From positions 124,001-188,000 of the forward strand of contig SVLP01000002.1 in NCBI GenBank assembly GCA_015067895.1: DNA of 64,000 bases, written 5' to 3'. This DNA comes from Oscillospiraceae bacterium (GTDB lineage: Bacteria > Bacillota_A > Clostridia > Oscillospirales > Oscillospiraceae). A program made the translations under genes and the position numbers. Of the stretch, positions 1 through 8,036 are shown one piece after another. Below the pieces are notes generated by a model. That model did no database searches, had not been told where the DNA came from, and saw only the letters and a program-made list of their open reading frames with translations. Within the stretch, counting starts at the first letter, position 1, and every line of letters starts with the position of its first letter.

Positions 1-751
1 CGATGTTGTCTTCTACAACGCCTCCCGGACGGAGCTGGGCGATCAGCTCCGCAGAGCCGGCTTCCCTGCGGTGGCCATTTCTGTCAACAAGTGGGACTAT
101 GACTGCATCGAGACACTGAACCAGTGGATCGCCCTCCTGAGTGAGATCTTCCCGGAAAATGATAAATCTGAGATCGTGCGGACTTACTCCGAGAAGGTCT
201 ACGACATGGTGCAGGGGCGCGTCAGCACCATCCCCGCCGGGGATCGGGAGGAGGCCCTCTTCCTCTACCAGTACAGCGATGCGAACCTCCAGACCTCCGG
301 CAAGCGGTTCTTCGGTCAGTGGTGGGCAGACGCCATCGGCGTGAAAAACGTCGCCGAGGAGCTGACCACCGACAATTCCGTCACCGTCAACATGGAGCAG
401 GTCTACGCCTGGGATCCCGAGCTGATCTTCATCACCAATTTCACCACCGCCAGCGCCGACGACCTCTACCACAATACCGTGGGCTCCTACGACTGGAGCG
501 CCATCGATGCGGTGCTGGATCAGCGGGTCTATAAGATGCCCCTGGGCATGTACCGCAGCTACACCCCCGGCGTGGACACCCCTGTGACCCTGCTGTGGCT
601 GGCGAAGACTGCCTATCCTGAGCTCTTTGCCGATATCGATATCATTTCTGAGACCAAGACCTACTACGCCGAGGTCTTCGGCATCGATCTGACCGATGAC
701 CAGGCCGCCTCCATCTTCACCCCCACCGCCGAGGCCGGTTCCGGCTTCTAA
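1..751 (+). CDS. ABC transporter substrate-binding protein, 3' part
   Basis: The reading frame is open from the first bases of the window, so the gene starts upstream; the in-frame GTG at 71 is internal. About 250 residues remain. They resemble the C-terminal lobe of periplasmic-binding-protein-2 family receptors for iron-siderophore or corrinoid uptake: a long linking helix region near the start, then a lobe containing WDPELIFI and a region that names the ligand-pocket loop (MYRSYTPGVDTP). It would be a membrane-tethered receptor feeding an ABC importer. The signal peptide and permease genes are not visible. It ends 16 bases before hydF, so the two may be co-transcribed, although no functional link is obvious. 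The ligand cannot be told from sequence. Confidence 0.75.
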   Translation, partial: DVVFYNASRTELGDQLRRAGFPAVAISVNKWDYDCIETLNQWIALLSEIFPENDKSEIVRTYSEKVYDMVQGRVSTIPAGDREEALFLYQYSDANLQTSGKRFFGQWWADAIGVKNVAEELTTDNSVTVNMEQVYAWDPELIFITNFTTASADDLYHNTVGSYDWSAIDAVLDQRVYKMPLGMYRSYTPGVDTPVTLLWLAKTAYPELFADIDIISETKTYYAEVFGIDLTDDQAASIFTPTAEAGSGF

Positions 752-767
752 GAAAGGAGCAACCATT

Positions 768-1955
768 GTGAGTATGAATCAGACACCCTCCGGCGACCGG
801 GTGCACATCGGCTTCTTCGGCCGCCGCAACGCGGGTAAGTCCAGTGTGGTCAACGCTGTCACGGGCCAGGATCTGGCCGTGGTATCCGATGTGAAGGGCA
901 CCACCACCGACCCCGTCCGCAAGGCCATGGAGCTGCTGCCCCTGGGCCCGGTGATGATCTTCGACACCCCCGGCTTTGACGACGAGGGCGAGCTAGGCCA
1001 GCTCCGCGTCCGCAAGACCCGTCAGATCCTGAACAAGACCGACATCGCCCTGCTGGTGGTGGATGCCAACGAGGGGATGAAGGAATGCGACCACCAGCTC
1101 ATCGAGCTGTTCCGGGCCAAGGAGATTCCGTATCTTGTGATCTTCAACAAGTCCGACCTGCTTCCCGAGATCCCCGCCGACACTGACCACGAGATCTATG
1201 TCAGTGCCCTCAAGGGAGAGAGAATCCACGAGCTGAAGGAGCGTATTGCCCGGCTCCACCGGCCGGAGGATGGCAAGCGCATCATCTCCGACAAGCTGGG
1301 GCCCGGTGATCTTGCCGTGCTGGTGATCCCCATCGACAAGGCTGCCCCCAAGGGCCGCCTGATCCTGCCCCAGCAGCAGACCATCCGGGACATCCTGGAC
1401 TGCGGCGCCATCGCCGTCACCACCAGAGACTCTGAGCTTTCTCAGACCCTGACGGCTCTGGGAAAGGCACCTTCCGTGGTCATCACCGACTCCCAGGTCT
1501 TCCGTGCCGTTTCCCAAATCGTCCCCCGGGAAGTCCCCCTGACCTCCTTCTCCATCCTGATGGCCCGTTATAAGGGCCTGCTGGAGGACGCCGTCCGGGG
1601 CGCGGCGGCGGTGGAAAACCTGCGCGACGGGGACACCGTCCTCATCGCCGAGGGCTGCACCCACCACCGCCAATGCGACGACATCGGCACCTTCAAGATC
1701 CCCAACTGGCTCCGCAAATACACCAGCAAAGAACTGAACATCCGCACCTGCAGCGGCACTGAGTTCCCCGACGACCTGAGCCCCTACGCCATGGTCATCC
1801 ACTGCGGCGGCTGTATGCTGAATGAGCGGGAAGTCCGCTACCGCACCAAATGCGCCGTGGATCAGAACGTGCCCATCACCAACTACGGCACCCTGATCGC
1901 CTACCTCAACGGCATTCTCAAAAGAAGCATCGAGATCTTCCCGGAGCTCCTGTAA
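768..1955 (+). CDS. hydF: [FeFe]-hydrogenase H-cluster maturation GTPase HydF
   Basis: HydF is the scaffold and GTPase that receives the 2Fe subcluster from HydE/HydG and passes it to apo-hydrogenase in the cytoplasm. The N-terminal half is an Era/TrmE-like G domain: Walker A GRRNAGKS at about residues 18-25, DTPGFDD as G3 and FNKSD as G4. The C-terminal half carries the cluster-ligand motifs EGCTHHRQCDD and HCGGCM. GTG at 768 is chosen because AGAAAGGAGC ends 8 bases upstream; an ATG six bases later is less well spaced. The length of 395 residues is normal. HydE and HydG are not in the window. Presence of the gene implies an anaerobe with an [FeFe] hydrogenase. Confidence 0.95.
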   Translation: MSMNQTPSGDRVHIGFFGRRNAGKSSVVNAVTGQDLAVVSDVKGTTTDPVRKAMELLPLGPVMIFDTPGFDDEGELGQLRVRKTRQILNKTDIALLVVDANEGMKECDHQLIELFRAKEIPYLVIFNKSDLLPEIPADTDHEIYVSALKGERIHELKERIARLHRPEDGKRIISDKLGPGDLAVLVIPIDKAAPKGRLILPQQQTIRDILDCGAIAVTTRDSELSQTLTALGKAPSVVITDSQVFRAVSQIVPREVPLTSFSILMARYKGLLEDAVRGAAAVENLRDGDTVLIAEGCTHHRQCDDIGTFKIPNWLRKYTSKELNIRTCSGTEFPDDLSPYAMVIHCGGCMLNEREVRYRTKCAVDQNVPITNYGTLIAYLNGILKRSIEIFPELL

Positions 1956-1963
1956 CTTCAAAA

Positions 1964-1997
1964 TCCCCCCTGGCCCAAGGGCCAGGGGGGACTTTTT
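1964..1997. terminator. Bidirectional rho-independent terminator between hydF and the GH85 gene
   Basis: A strong GC-rich hairpin (arms 1964-1976 and 1979-1991, including C6 paired with G6) is followed by TTTTT at 1993-1997 on the plus strand. AAAA precedes it at 1960-1963, giving a T-run on the minus strand. It lies between two convergent genes and can serve both. Confidence 0.9.
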
Positions 1998-2029
1998 CCG
2001 TTATGGAGCCTTTCGCTCCGGGTCAAGGC

Positions 2030-5000
2030 TTATGCGTAGGCGCGGTACAGGAAGGTGACCATCTGGGCGCGGTTGCACAGGCCGTCGGGGCCGAAGGCGG
2101 TGGCGGTCATACCGGAGGTGATGCCGTTCTCCACGGCCCAGATCACGGCGTCGTGATACCAGGCATCATCGGCCACATCGGTGAAGGGATTCTCAGCCTC
2201 GGCGGCGGGCTTTTCCATGGCACGCCACAGGAAGGTGACGATCTGGGCACGGTTGGCGGTGGACAGGGGTGCGAAGTGGGTCGCATCCACACCGTCGGTG
2301 ATGCCGTTCTCGCTGGCCCACAGGACAGCCTTGTAGAAGAAGTCGGTCTCGGCCACATCCACGAAGGGATTGACGGTGGTGGTGGGCTCGGGCTCACCGG
2401 CGGCGCGCCACAGGAAGGTGACGGCCTCGGCACGGGTGACGGTCTTGTCGGGAGAGAAGGTGGTGGCGGAGGTACCGGTGGTGATGCCCTCCTTCAGGGC
2501 CCACTCAACGGCATCCGCGTAGAAGGAATCTGCGGGAACATCGGTGAAGGGATTCTGTGCAAGGATCCGGTCGATGGCAGCCTTGGCTTCCGCCAGAGCT
2601 TCCTCAACAGCGGCCACGGACTCAGCGTCCTCGATGGCGTTGATACCATCCTCGATGGCCTTCGCGATCAGCTCTGCGGTGGCGTCGTCGTAGTCGTGGG
2701 GATCCACATACTGCACCAGCTGCACCATGGCGTAATACTTGGCACAGGCCAGCTCAGCGGCTTCGGCCTTCTCGCTGTCTTCCTTGGCATCCTCGGCGGC
2801 CTTCAGGATCTCGGCCAGATGCTGGGCCATCTCAGCCTTGGTGGCTGCGATCTGCTCGTAGAGCTCAGCGACCTCCTGGGCCCGCTTGGCGGCTTCAGCG
2901 GCGGCGGCGACGGCAGCGGCGTCGTGGGCAGCAGCGGCCTCCTCAGCGGCCTGGGCGGCAGCCAGAGCCTCCTCGGCGGCGGCGGCGGCTTCCTCGGCAG
3001 CAGTCTGGGCCTCTTCGGCCTCACGCTGGGCTGCTTCAGCGGCTTCCCGATCCTCGGCGGCGTATTCGGCGGCCTCCTCAGCAGCAGCGGCGGCCTCTTC
3101 GGCCTTGCGCTGGGCCTCCTCGGCGGCTTCCTGGGCGGCTTCGGCAGCGGCCTGGGCCTCTCTGACAGCCTGCAGGGTCTCGTCGTCCAGCTCGGGCTCA
3201 TCGACCTCGGGAGCGTCGGCGGGGATGCCCATCATGCTCCACTCATAGATACGGGTGGAGGGCCAGTTGGCGGAGTTGTCGCCCTTGGTGACATCCAGAC
3301 GGAAGTAGCGGCCAACCACGGGCTCGTCAAAGGTGATGATGGTCTGGTTGGCAGTGTTGCCGGTGTAGCTGGCCACGGTGACCCAGTTGTCGTCGTTGGT
3401 CAGGTAGGCCTCGTCGGCAAGCTGCTCGGCGGTGGGCTCGGTGTCCTTGAGCACCTGGAAGGCGAAGTCCACGGTGTTGCGGCCGGATTCACGGTGGCCT
3501 GCATGGAGGATGGTGACCTCGGTCAGGGTGTACCATGCACCCACATCGATGCTCAGCTCCGCCTGGAGGGCGTTGCTGCCGGGGCACCACTTGGTGCCGT
3601 CATTTGCGTCGAAGGCATAGATGGGCATCTCGCTGGCGACCTGGCCGGAGACGGTGGTGGCGTAGAGGATGGTGACATCGGAGGTCATCAGCTCGGGAGT
3701 GGTGACCTTGCCGCCGTCACCAACAATGACGGTCAGCGTCGCGGCTACCTCGCCGTCCAGCTTGTACAGGACAGTCCAGGTGGCATCGAAGCTCAGGTCA
3801 ATGACGGTGCCCTCGATGGGCATCCGGTTCTGATCGGAGATGGCGATGGTGAACTCCTCCACGGGCTTGGCGCTCAGATCCACGTCCTCAGCCAGGAAGG
3901 AAACGCCGTCGATCAGCGCCTCACCCAGGGAAGCGTAATCGGTGCCCCGGATGGTGGCGGTGCGCTCCGCATAGGCGGTCATGTCCAGGGTCTCGTTGGT
4001 GACCTCCCGGACGATGGGCTCGGTGATGGTGTAGACAGCGGAGTAGGGGACAGGCCGCTGACCGCCGAAGCGGACATTACCCTCGGTGCTCAGGAGCATC
4101 ATGGGCTGTGCGGCGACGGCCTCATAGACCTCTGCCTCATACATGGCGGGCCAGTCGTTGCCGCCGTTGGGATGGCCCCACCACTCGGTGACGGTGATGC
4201 GGACGTAGCGGCCGGAGGATGCGGAATCCAGCTTCAGCAGGGCGTTGATGAGCTCGCTCTGGGCGGAACCAGCCTCGATGGTGGCGGTGCCCAGGACGGT
4301 GTAGGTACCGTCAGCGGTGTCGGCGATCTCCAGCTTGGCGGACTTGACGCCGAAGGGCCGGGCGGGGGAGTCGCTGTTCATCTGCGTCCAGATCTTGAAG
4401 CCGCCGATGGACTTGCTTTCGCCCAGATCCAGGGTGACAGAGGCCTCCTTGTTCCGGTCATCGGCGTAGGTGGAGCTGGCGGTGTCGCCGTCCACGAACA
4501 GAGACGCGCTGTTGGTGTTGCTGCTTGCATAAATGGAAGCGGTGGGAGCCAGGTTCTCGCCCAGCTGGAATTCCTCGGGCTCGGGTTCAGGCTCGGGCTC
4601 GACGGTCTCGCCGTTCTCCACGACGGCGATGGCGGTATTCAGGAAGCTGCGCTCGGGGGTACCCTCGCTCAGATCCAGGCGGTTGTCGGAGATGTCCACG
4701 AAGGTCAGGGCGTTGAACTCGCCCTCGCCCACCAGCTTCTCCAGACCCAGACCGGAGACGTCCAGCACCTTCAGGGCAGTGCAGCCGGAGATGATGATCT
4801 CATTCAGGTCGGGATTGTTCAGGTCGGAGATCTCCTCCAGGAATCCGCAATCGGTGAAATCGATGGCGGTCAGGCCGGGGATCAGCTCCAGACCGGTCAG
4901 ATCGGCAACTGCGGTGCCGGACAGATCCAGCTCACCCACATACTCGTTCAGAGCGGACTGGGTGATGCCAATCTGGGTGCGGACAGCGCTCAGCAGGGCA

Positions 5001-7804
5001 GGATCGGGGATCTGCTCGGCGCCGATCAGATCGGTGGGATCCACCACCACGCCGTTCTCCAGCTGGAGGACGGTGGGCTCGGAGAAGTTGCCGGAGTAGT
5101 CCTCAACGACCACGCTCAGCAGGCCGGTGCTGCTGCGCAGGCTGAAGCGCATGCTGTTGCCGGAGGATGCGCCGCGCTTGAAGGAGGCGACCTCGCTGCC
5201 ATCGAAGGTGGCGGTCATGCGGTACCAGTCGTGGGAGTCGGGATCCACCAGACGGACGGAGGAACCGGAGATGACGATGTCCTCGGCGGCGATGGGCTCG
5301 GAATAGGCGTCGTAGCTCAGGCCCCGGTAGGCGATGGCCTCGCCCCGGACGCCGTCACGGACGGCATAGATCTTCAGATCGTACTCATAGCCCTCGCGAG
5401 CGGCCACATTGACCACGGCGGAGGTGGCATCGCCGCCGACGGTGGCGGTGTAGGTGCGGTTGTAGGGATCATCGGACTCGATGTTGTGGAGCTTGACCTC
5501 CAGCTCATAGCTGTCGGGAGCGCCGGTGGCGGGGGCATCGAAGGAGACCTCGATCTTGCCCACGTTGGCGGCCTGGGTGGTCAGGCCGTTGCCGGAAGCT
5601 GCTTCCAGAACGGTGACGTTGCTGACCTTGTCGGTGTAATCGTAGGTGATGACGGCGGGCTCGGACTCAGAGCCGTCGATGCCCACAGCACACAGCTCCA
5701 GGTCGACCACATCGTCACAGAAGGTGTTCTTGACATACAGGATGTCGCCGTAGATGCCGCCCAGGAAGATCCGGGAGCCATCGGTCATCTTGCCGTACAG
5801 ATTGTACTGGACGACCTCAGCGTAGTCGGCCAGCTCCCAGCGGAGGATCATCTGGCCGTCGGCGTAGGCGGTGTCAATGACGAAGCCCTCGGGGGCGTCG
5901 GGGGTGTAGGAACCATCAGAGATGGTGATATTGCCGATGTTCATCTGATACTTGCCGGCCTCGCCCTCGAAGATCAGGCAGATGGCGGCGATCTGACGGC
6001 CTGCGTAAGCGGACAGATCGGCGGTGACGGTAGTCCAGTCACCGGCAGCGGCGGTGTTTTCCAGATCGACAGCGACGATGTTCTCGGCATCGTCGGCGAA
6101 GATCAGGCCCAGCTTCATGACGGCCTCGTCAACGCTGACCTTCTTGAAGGTCAGGGAAGCGGAGGTGGTCTCCTTGACCGCCAGATCGGTCTTGAACAGG
6201 TGCATGGTGTCGGTGCCGGAGAGGTCGCCGTAGACAGTCAGGGAGCTGCCGCCGTTCCATGCGCCGACCTGCTCGTAGTCCATGTTCTTCACGGCGCCGG
6301 TAACGGTCTTGTTGACCAGGGCGTCGCCGTAGTCGAAGTCGGCGTGGAGCTTGGTGGAATCGGTGCTCTCGAACCACCACTGCCAGGTGGGCAGCTGCTC
6401 CTGGATGTTGATGTTGGTCCACTCCTCATCCTTGCTGACAGCGCCGTCCACGAAATACTGCATGCCGTGGCCGGTGTTGAAGTTGGTATAGAAGGCGGAG
6501 CCGTCGATGACGGAGCGCTCAGCCATGAAGTCAGCCACGCCGACCCAGCCGTCGGCGTCATTGACATCGACGTCGGGACGGGAATAGCCGGACTTGAAGC
6601 CAGTGTCGGTGGGATCCTCCATGACGCCAGACCAGAACATGCGCTCGCGCTCCTCGCTCATCCACTGGTAGCCGTCCTTCTGGGCGGTGGGGACGCTCTC
6701 GCCGTCGCCGGAGGTATCCAGACCCTCCAGGCCGCGATGGTAACGGTCGGAGCCGCAGAACAGGGCGTAGCTGGCCCGGGGAACGCCGTTTGCGTCGTAG
6801 AGGTTGGTCATGCTGGTGGCAGAGTAGTGGCTGCCGCCGAAGTTGGCCTGGTTGCACTCCACGCCGTAGAAGATCTCCTTATGGGGATCCGCGCCGATGG
6901 ACTCGGCATAGCTCAGCTGGCTGTCGATGCCGGAGAAGCCGGAATAGTTGACGAAGACAGAGTTATGGATCTGACCATAGGTGTCATCCTTCAGCCATGC
7001 GGCCTTGGAGGAGTTGAAGGTGGAGTTGGTGTCGTACCACTGGGTATAAAGACCCTGGGCAGTCAGCCAGGCCATGAAGGGCTTGAACTCGGAGTAGGAG
7101 CCCTCCTCCTGGTTCAGGAAGTAGCCGTCGAAGCCGTAGTACTCGGCCATCTCCACCAGCTTCTTTGCCACCACATAGACGTCGCCCTCTTTGTTCGTCA
7201 GCATATCGGCGCAGGTCTGGCCGGGACGGAAGGCGGGGTCAAAGTAGATGCAGGCGATGGACATGACGCCATTTCGGTGGGCGGCGTTGGTGTAGGCGGG
7301 GTTGGGGATGTTCACGATGCCGAACTCAAAGCCGCGGCTGCGCCAGTCGCTGGTGACGGGATCGTACAGAGCCTCGGGGGTGTAGGCGGTAGCAGCACCG
7401 TGCCAGGGGGAGAAATAGTCGGTGTACTGCCAGAAGGTCATGACATCCTCGGAGAACTCATTGGTGTACATGGTGCTGCCGAAGAAGCTGTTGCCGTAGT
7501 CACCGGTCATGTTCATGACCTGGGTGTCGATGGTCAGGTAGGGCTTCGCCTGGGTTGCAGCGAAGGCCGCGTTGCGCTCCTGCAGGGGCACAGAGGCCAC
7601 CAGGAACTCAGCATAGGGATCCGTCTCCGGACTCCAATTTTCGATGTCCTTGACACGGTAGCCCGCAAAGGTCGGTTCAGCGGAGGCCGTGTCGTTCGGC
7701 CAGGAATCCGCCCTGGCCGGCACTGCCAGACCCGAGGCGGAGGAGATCAGCATCACCAATGCAAGCAATGCCGAACCCAGGCGTTTGAAGCTTTGTTTCC
7801 TCAT
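2030..7804 (-). CDS. SLH-anchored GH85 endo-beta-N-acetylglucosaminidase, multidomain
   Basis: This 1924-residue secreted enzyme is predicted to cut the chitobiose core of N-glycans at the cell surface. A signal peptide (MRKQSFKRLGSALLAL, cleaved after ARA) precedes the catalytic region at about 50-400, which has the GH85-type motif FDGYFLNQEE; N231 and E233 match the Asn/Glu catalytic pair. Then come beta-sandwich/Fn3-like segments, a short leucine-rich-like stretch (about 950-1040), an F5/8-type C (CBM32-like) module near 1080-1235, a second near 1390-1525, an Ala/Glu-rich coiled coil (about 1535-1680), a small helical module, and three SLH domains at the C-terminus. The start at 7804 is chosen over an upstream ATG because GGAAAGGAG and the signal peptide fit it. 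It is divergent from an alpha-mannosidase gene. Confidence 0.9.
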   Translation of the reverse strand: MRKQSFKRLGSALLALVMLISSASGLAVPARADSWPNDTASAEPTFAGYRVKDIENWSPETDPYAEFLVASVPLQERNAAFAATQAKPYLTIDTQVMNMTGDYGNSFFGSTMYTNEFSEDVMTFWQYTDYFSPWHGAATAYTPEALYDPVTSDWRSRGFEFGIVNIPNPAYTNAAHRNGVMSIACIYFDPAFRPGQTCADMLTNKEGDVYVVAKKLVEMAEYYGFDGYFLNQEEGSYSEFKPFMAWLTAQGLYTQWYDTNSTFNSSKAAWLKDDTYGQIHNSVFVNYSGFSGIDSQLSYAESIGADPHKEIFYGVECNQANFGGSHYSATSMTNLYDANGVPRASYALFCGSDRYHRGLEGLDTSGDGESVPTAQKDGYQWMSEERERMFWSGVMEDPTDTGFKSGYSRPDVDVNDADGWVGVADFMAERSVIDGSAFYTNFNTGHGMQYFVDGAVSKDEEWTNINIQEQLPTWQWWFESTDSTKLHADFDYGDALVNKTVTGAVKNMDYEQVGAWNGGSSLTVYGDLSGTDTMHLFKTDLAVKETTSASLTFKKVSVDEAVMKLGLIFADDAENIVAVDLENTAAAGDWTTVTADLSAYAGRQIAAICLIFEGEAGKYQMNIGNITISDGSYTPDAPEGFVIDTAYADGQMILRWELADYAEVVQYNLYGKMTDGSRIFLGGIYGDILYVKNTFCDDVVDLELCAVGIDGSESEPAVITYDYTDKVSNVTVLEAASGNGLTTQAANVGKIEVSFDAPATGAPDSYELEVKLHNIESDDPYNRTYTATVGGDATSAVVNVAAREGYEYDLKIYAVRDGVRGEAIAYRGLSYDAYSEPIAAEDIVISGSSVRLVDPDSHDWYRMTATFDGSEVASFKRGASSGNSMRFSLRSSTGLLSVVVEDYSGNFSEPTVLQLENGVVVDPTDLIGAEQIPDPALLSAVRTQIGITQSALNEYVGELDLSGTAVADLTGLELIPGLTAIDFTDCGFLEEISDLNNPDLNEIIISGCTALKVLDVSGLGLEKLVGEGEFNALTFVDISDNRLDLSEGTPERSFLNTAIAVVENGETVEPEPEPEPEEFQLGENLAPTASIYASSNTNSASLFVDGDTASSTYADDRNKEASVTLDLGESKSIGGFKIWTQMNSDSPARPFGVKSAKLEIADTADGTYTVLGTATIEAGSAQSELINALLKLDSASSGRYVRITVTEWWGHPNGGNDWPAMYEAEVYEAVAAQPMMLLSTEGNVRFGGQRPVPYSAVYTITEPIVREVTNETLDMTAYAERTATIRGTDYASLGEALIDGVSFLAEDVDLSAKPVEEFTIAISDQNRMPIEGTVIDLSFDATWTVLYKLDGEVAATLTVIVGDGGKVTTPELMTSDVTILYATTVSGQVASEMPIYAFDANDGTKWCPGSNALQAELSIDVGAWYTLTEVTILHAGHRESGRNTVDFAFQVLKDTEPTAEQLADEAYLTNDDNWVTVASYTGNTANQTIITFDEPVVGRYFRLDVTKGDNSANWPSTRIYEWSMMGIPADAPEVDEPELDDETLQAVREAQAAAEAAQEAAEEAQRKAEEAAAAAEEAAEYAAEDREAAEAAQREAEEAQTAAEEAAAAAEEALAAAQAAEEAAAAHDAAAVAAAAEAAKRAQEVAELYEQIAATKAEMAQHLAEILKAAEDAKEDSEKAEAAELACAKYYAMVQLVQYVDPHDYDDATAELIAKAIEDGINAIEDAESVAAVEEALAEAKAAIDRILAQNPFTDVPADSFYADAVEWALKEGITTGTSATTFSPDKTVTRAEAVTFLWRAAGEPEPTTTVNPFVDVAETDFFYKAVLWASENGITDGVDATHFAPLSTANRAQIVTFLWRAMEKPAAEAENPFTDVADDAWYHDAVIWAVENGITSGMTATAFGPDGLCNRAQMVTFLYRAYA

Positions 7805-7889
7805 ACAGATACTCCTTTCCCAGATACCGCCAATTTCAGCTCCGATTTTGTGTGTTTCGCTCATATTTCAAAGCCACGAACGATATCTT

Positions 7890-7918
7890 TTTATAAGAAT
7901 ATCACAAGCTTTTGCGAA
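7890..7918 (-). promoter_or_regulatory. Predicted sigma-A promoter of the GH85 gene
   Basis: On the minus strand TTCGCA (7918-7913) and TATAAA (7895-7890) are 17 bases apart, about 80 bases upstream of the start codon. The match is moderate; no operator was identified. Confidence 0.45.
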
Positions 7919-7958
7919 ACGCAAGGATAATCTTTTCCTCCATTCGATGAAATACCAC

Positions 7959-7987
7959 TGGAAATCTGCCGGTGCATCCTCTATAAT
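7959..7987 (+). promoter_or_regulatory. Predicted sigma-A promoter of the alpha-mannosidase gene
   Basis: TGGAAA (7959-7964) and a perfect TATAAT (7982-7987) are 17 bases apart, about 50 bases before the start codon. The -35 box is weak (4 of 6), which would suit activation by a regulator. Confidence 0.6.
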
Positions 7988-8036
7988 GGTTCCAAAGAAA
8001 CGTAACTGACCCCATCAGGTGAAAGGAGCGCCCATC

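Noticed and set aside
993..1961. Minus-strand frame of 322 residues opposite hydF
   Set aside because: Antisense of a well-supported HydF gene, with no motif or ribosome site of its own.
2800..3200. Repetitive DNA that could be mistaken for a tandem or CRISPR-like array
   Set aside because: The periodicity comes from Ala/Glu codons of the coiled-coil stalk; there are no constant repeats with unique spacers.
1850..7930. Plus-strand frame of 2026 residues across the GH85 gene
   Set aside because: It is the antisense shadow of a GC-rich gene; the product is Gly/Val/Leu-rich repetitive nonsense, while the minus strand has a signal peptide, GH85 motifs and SLH domains.
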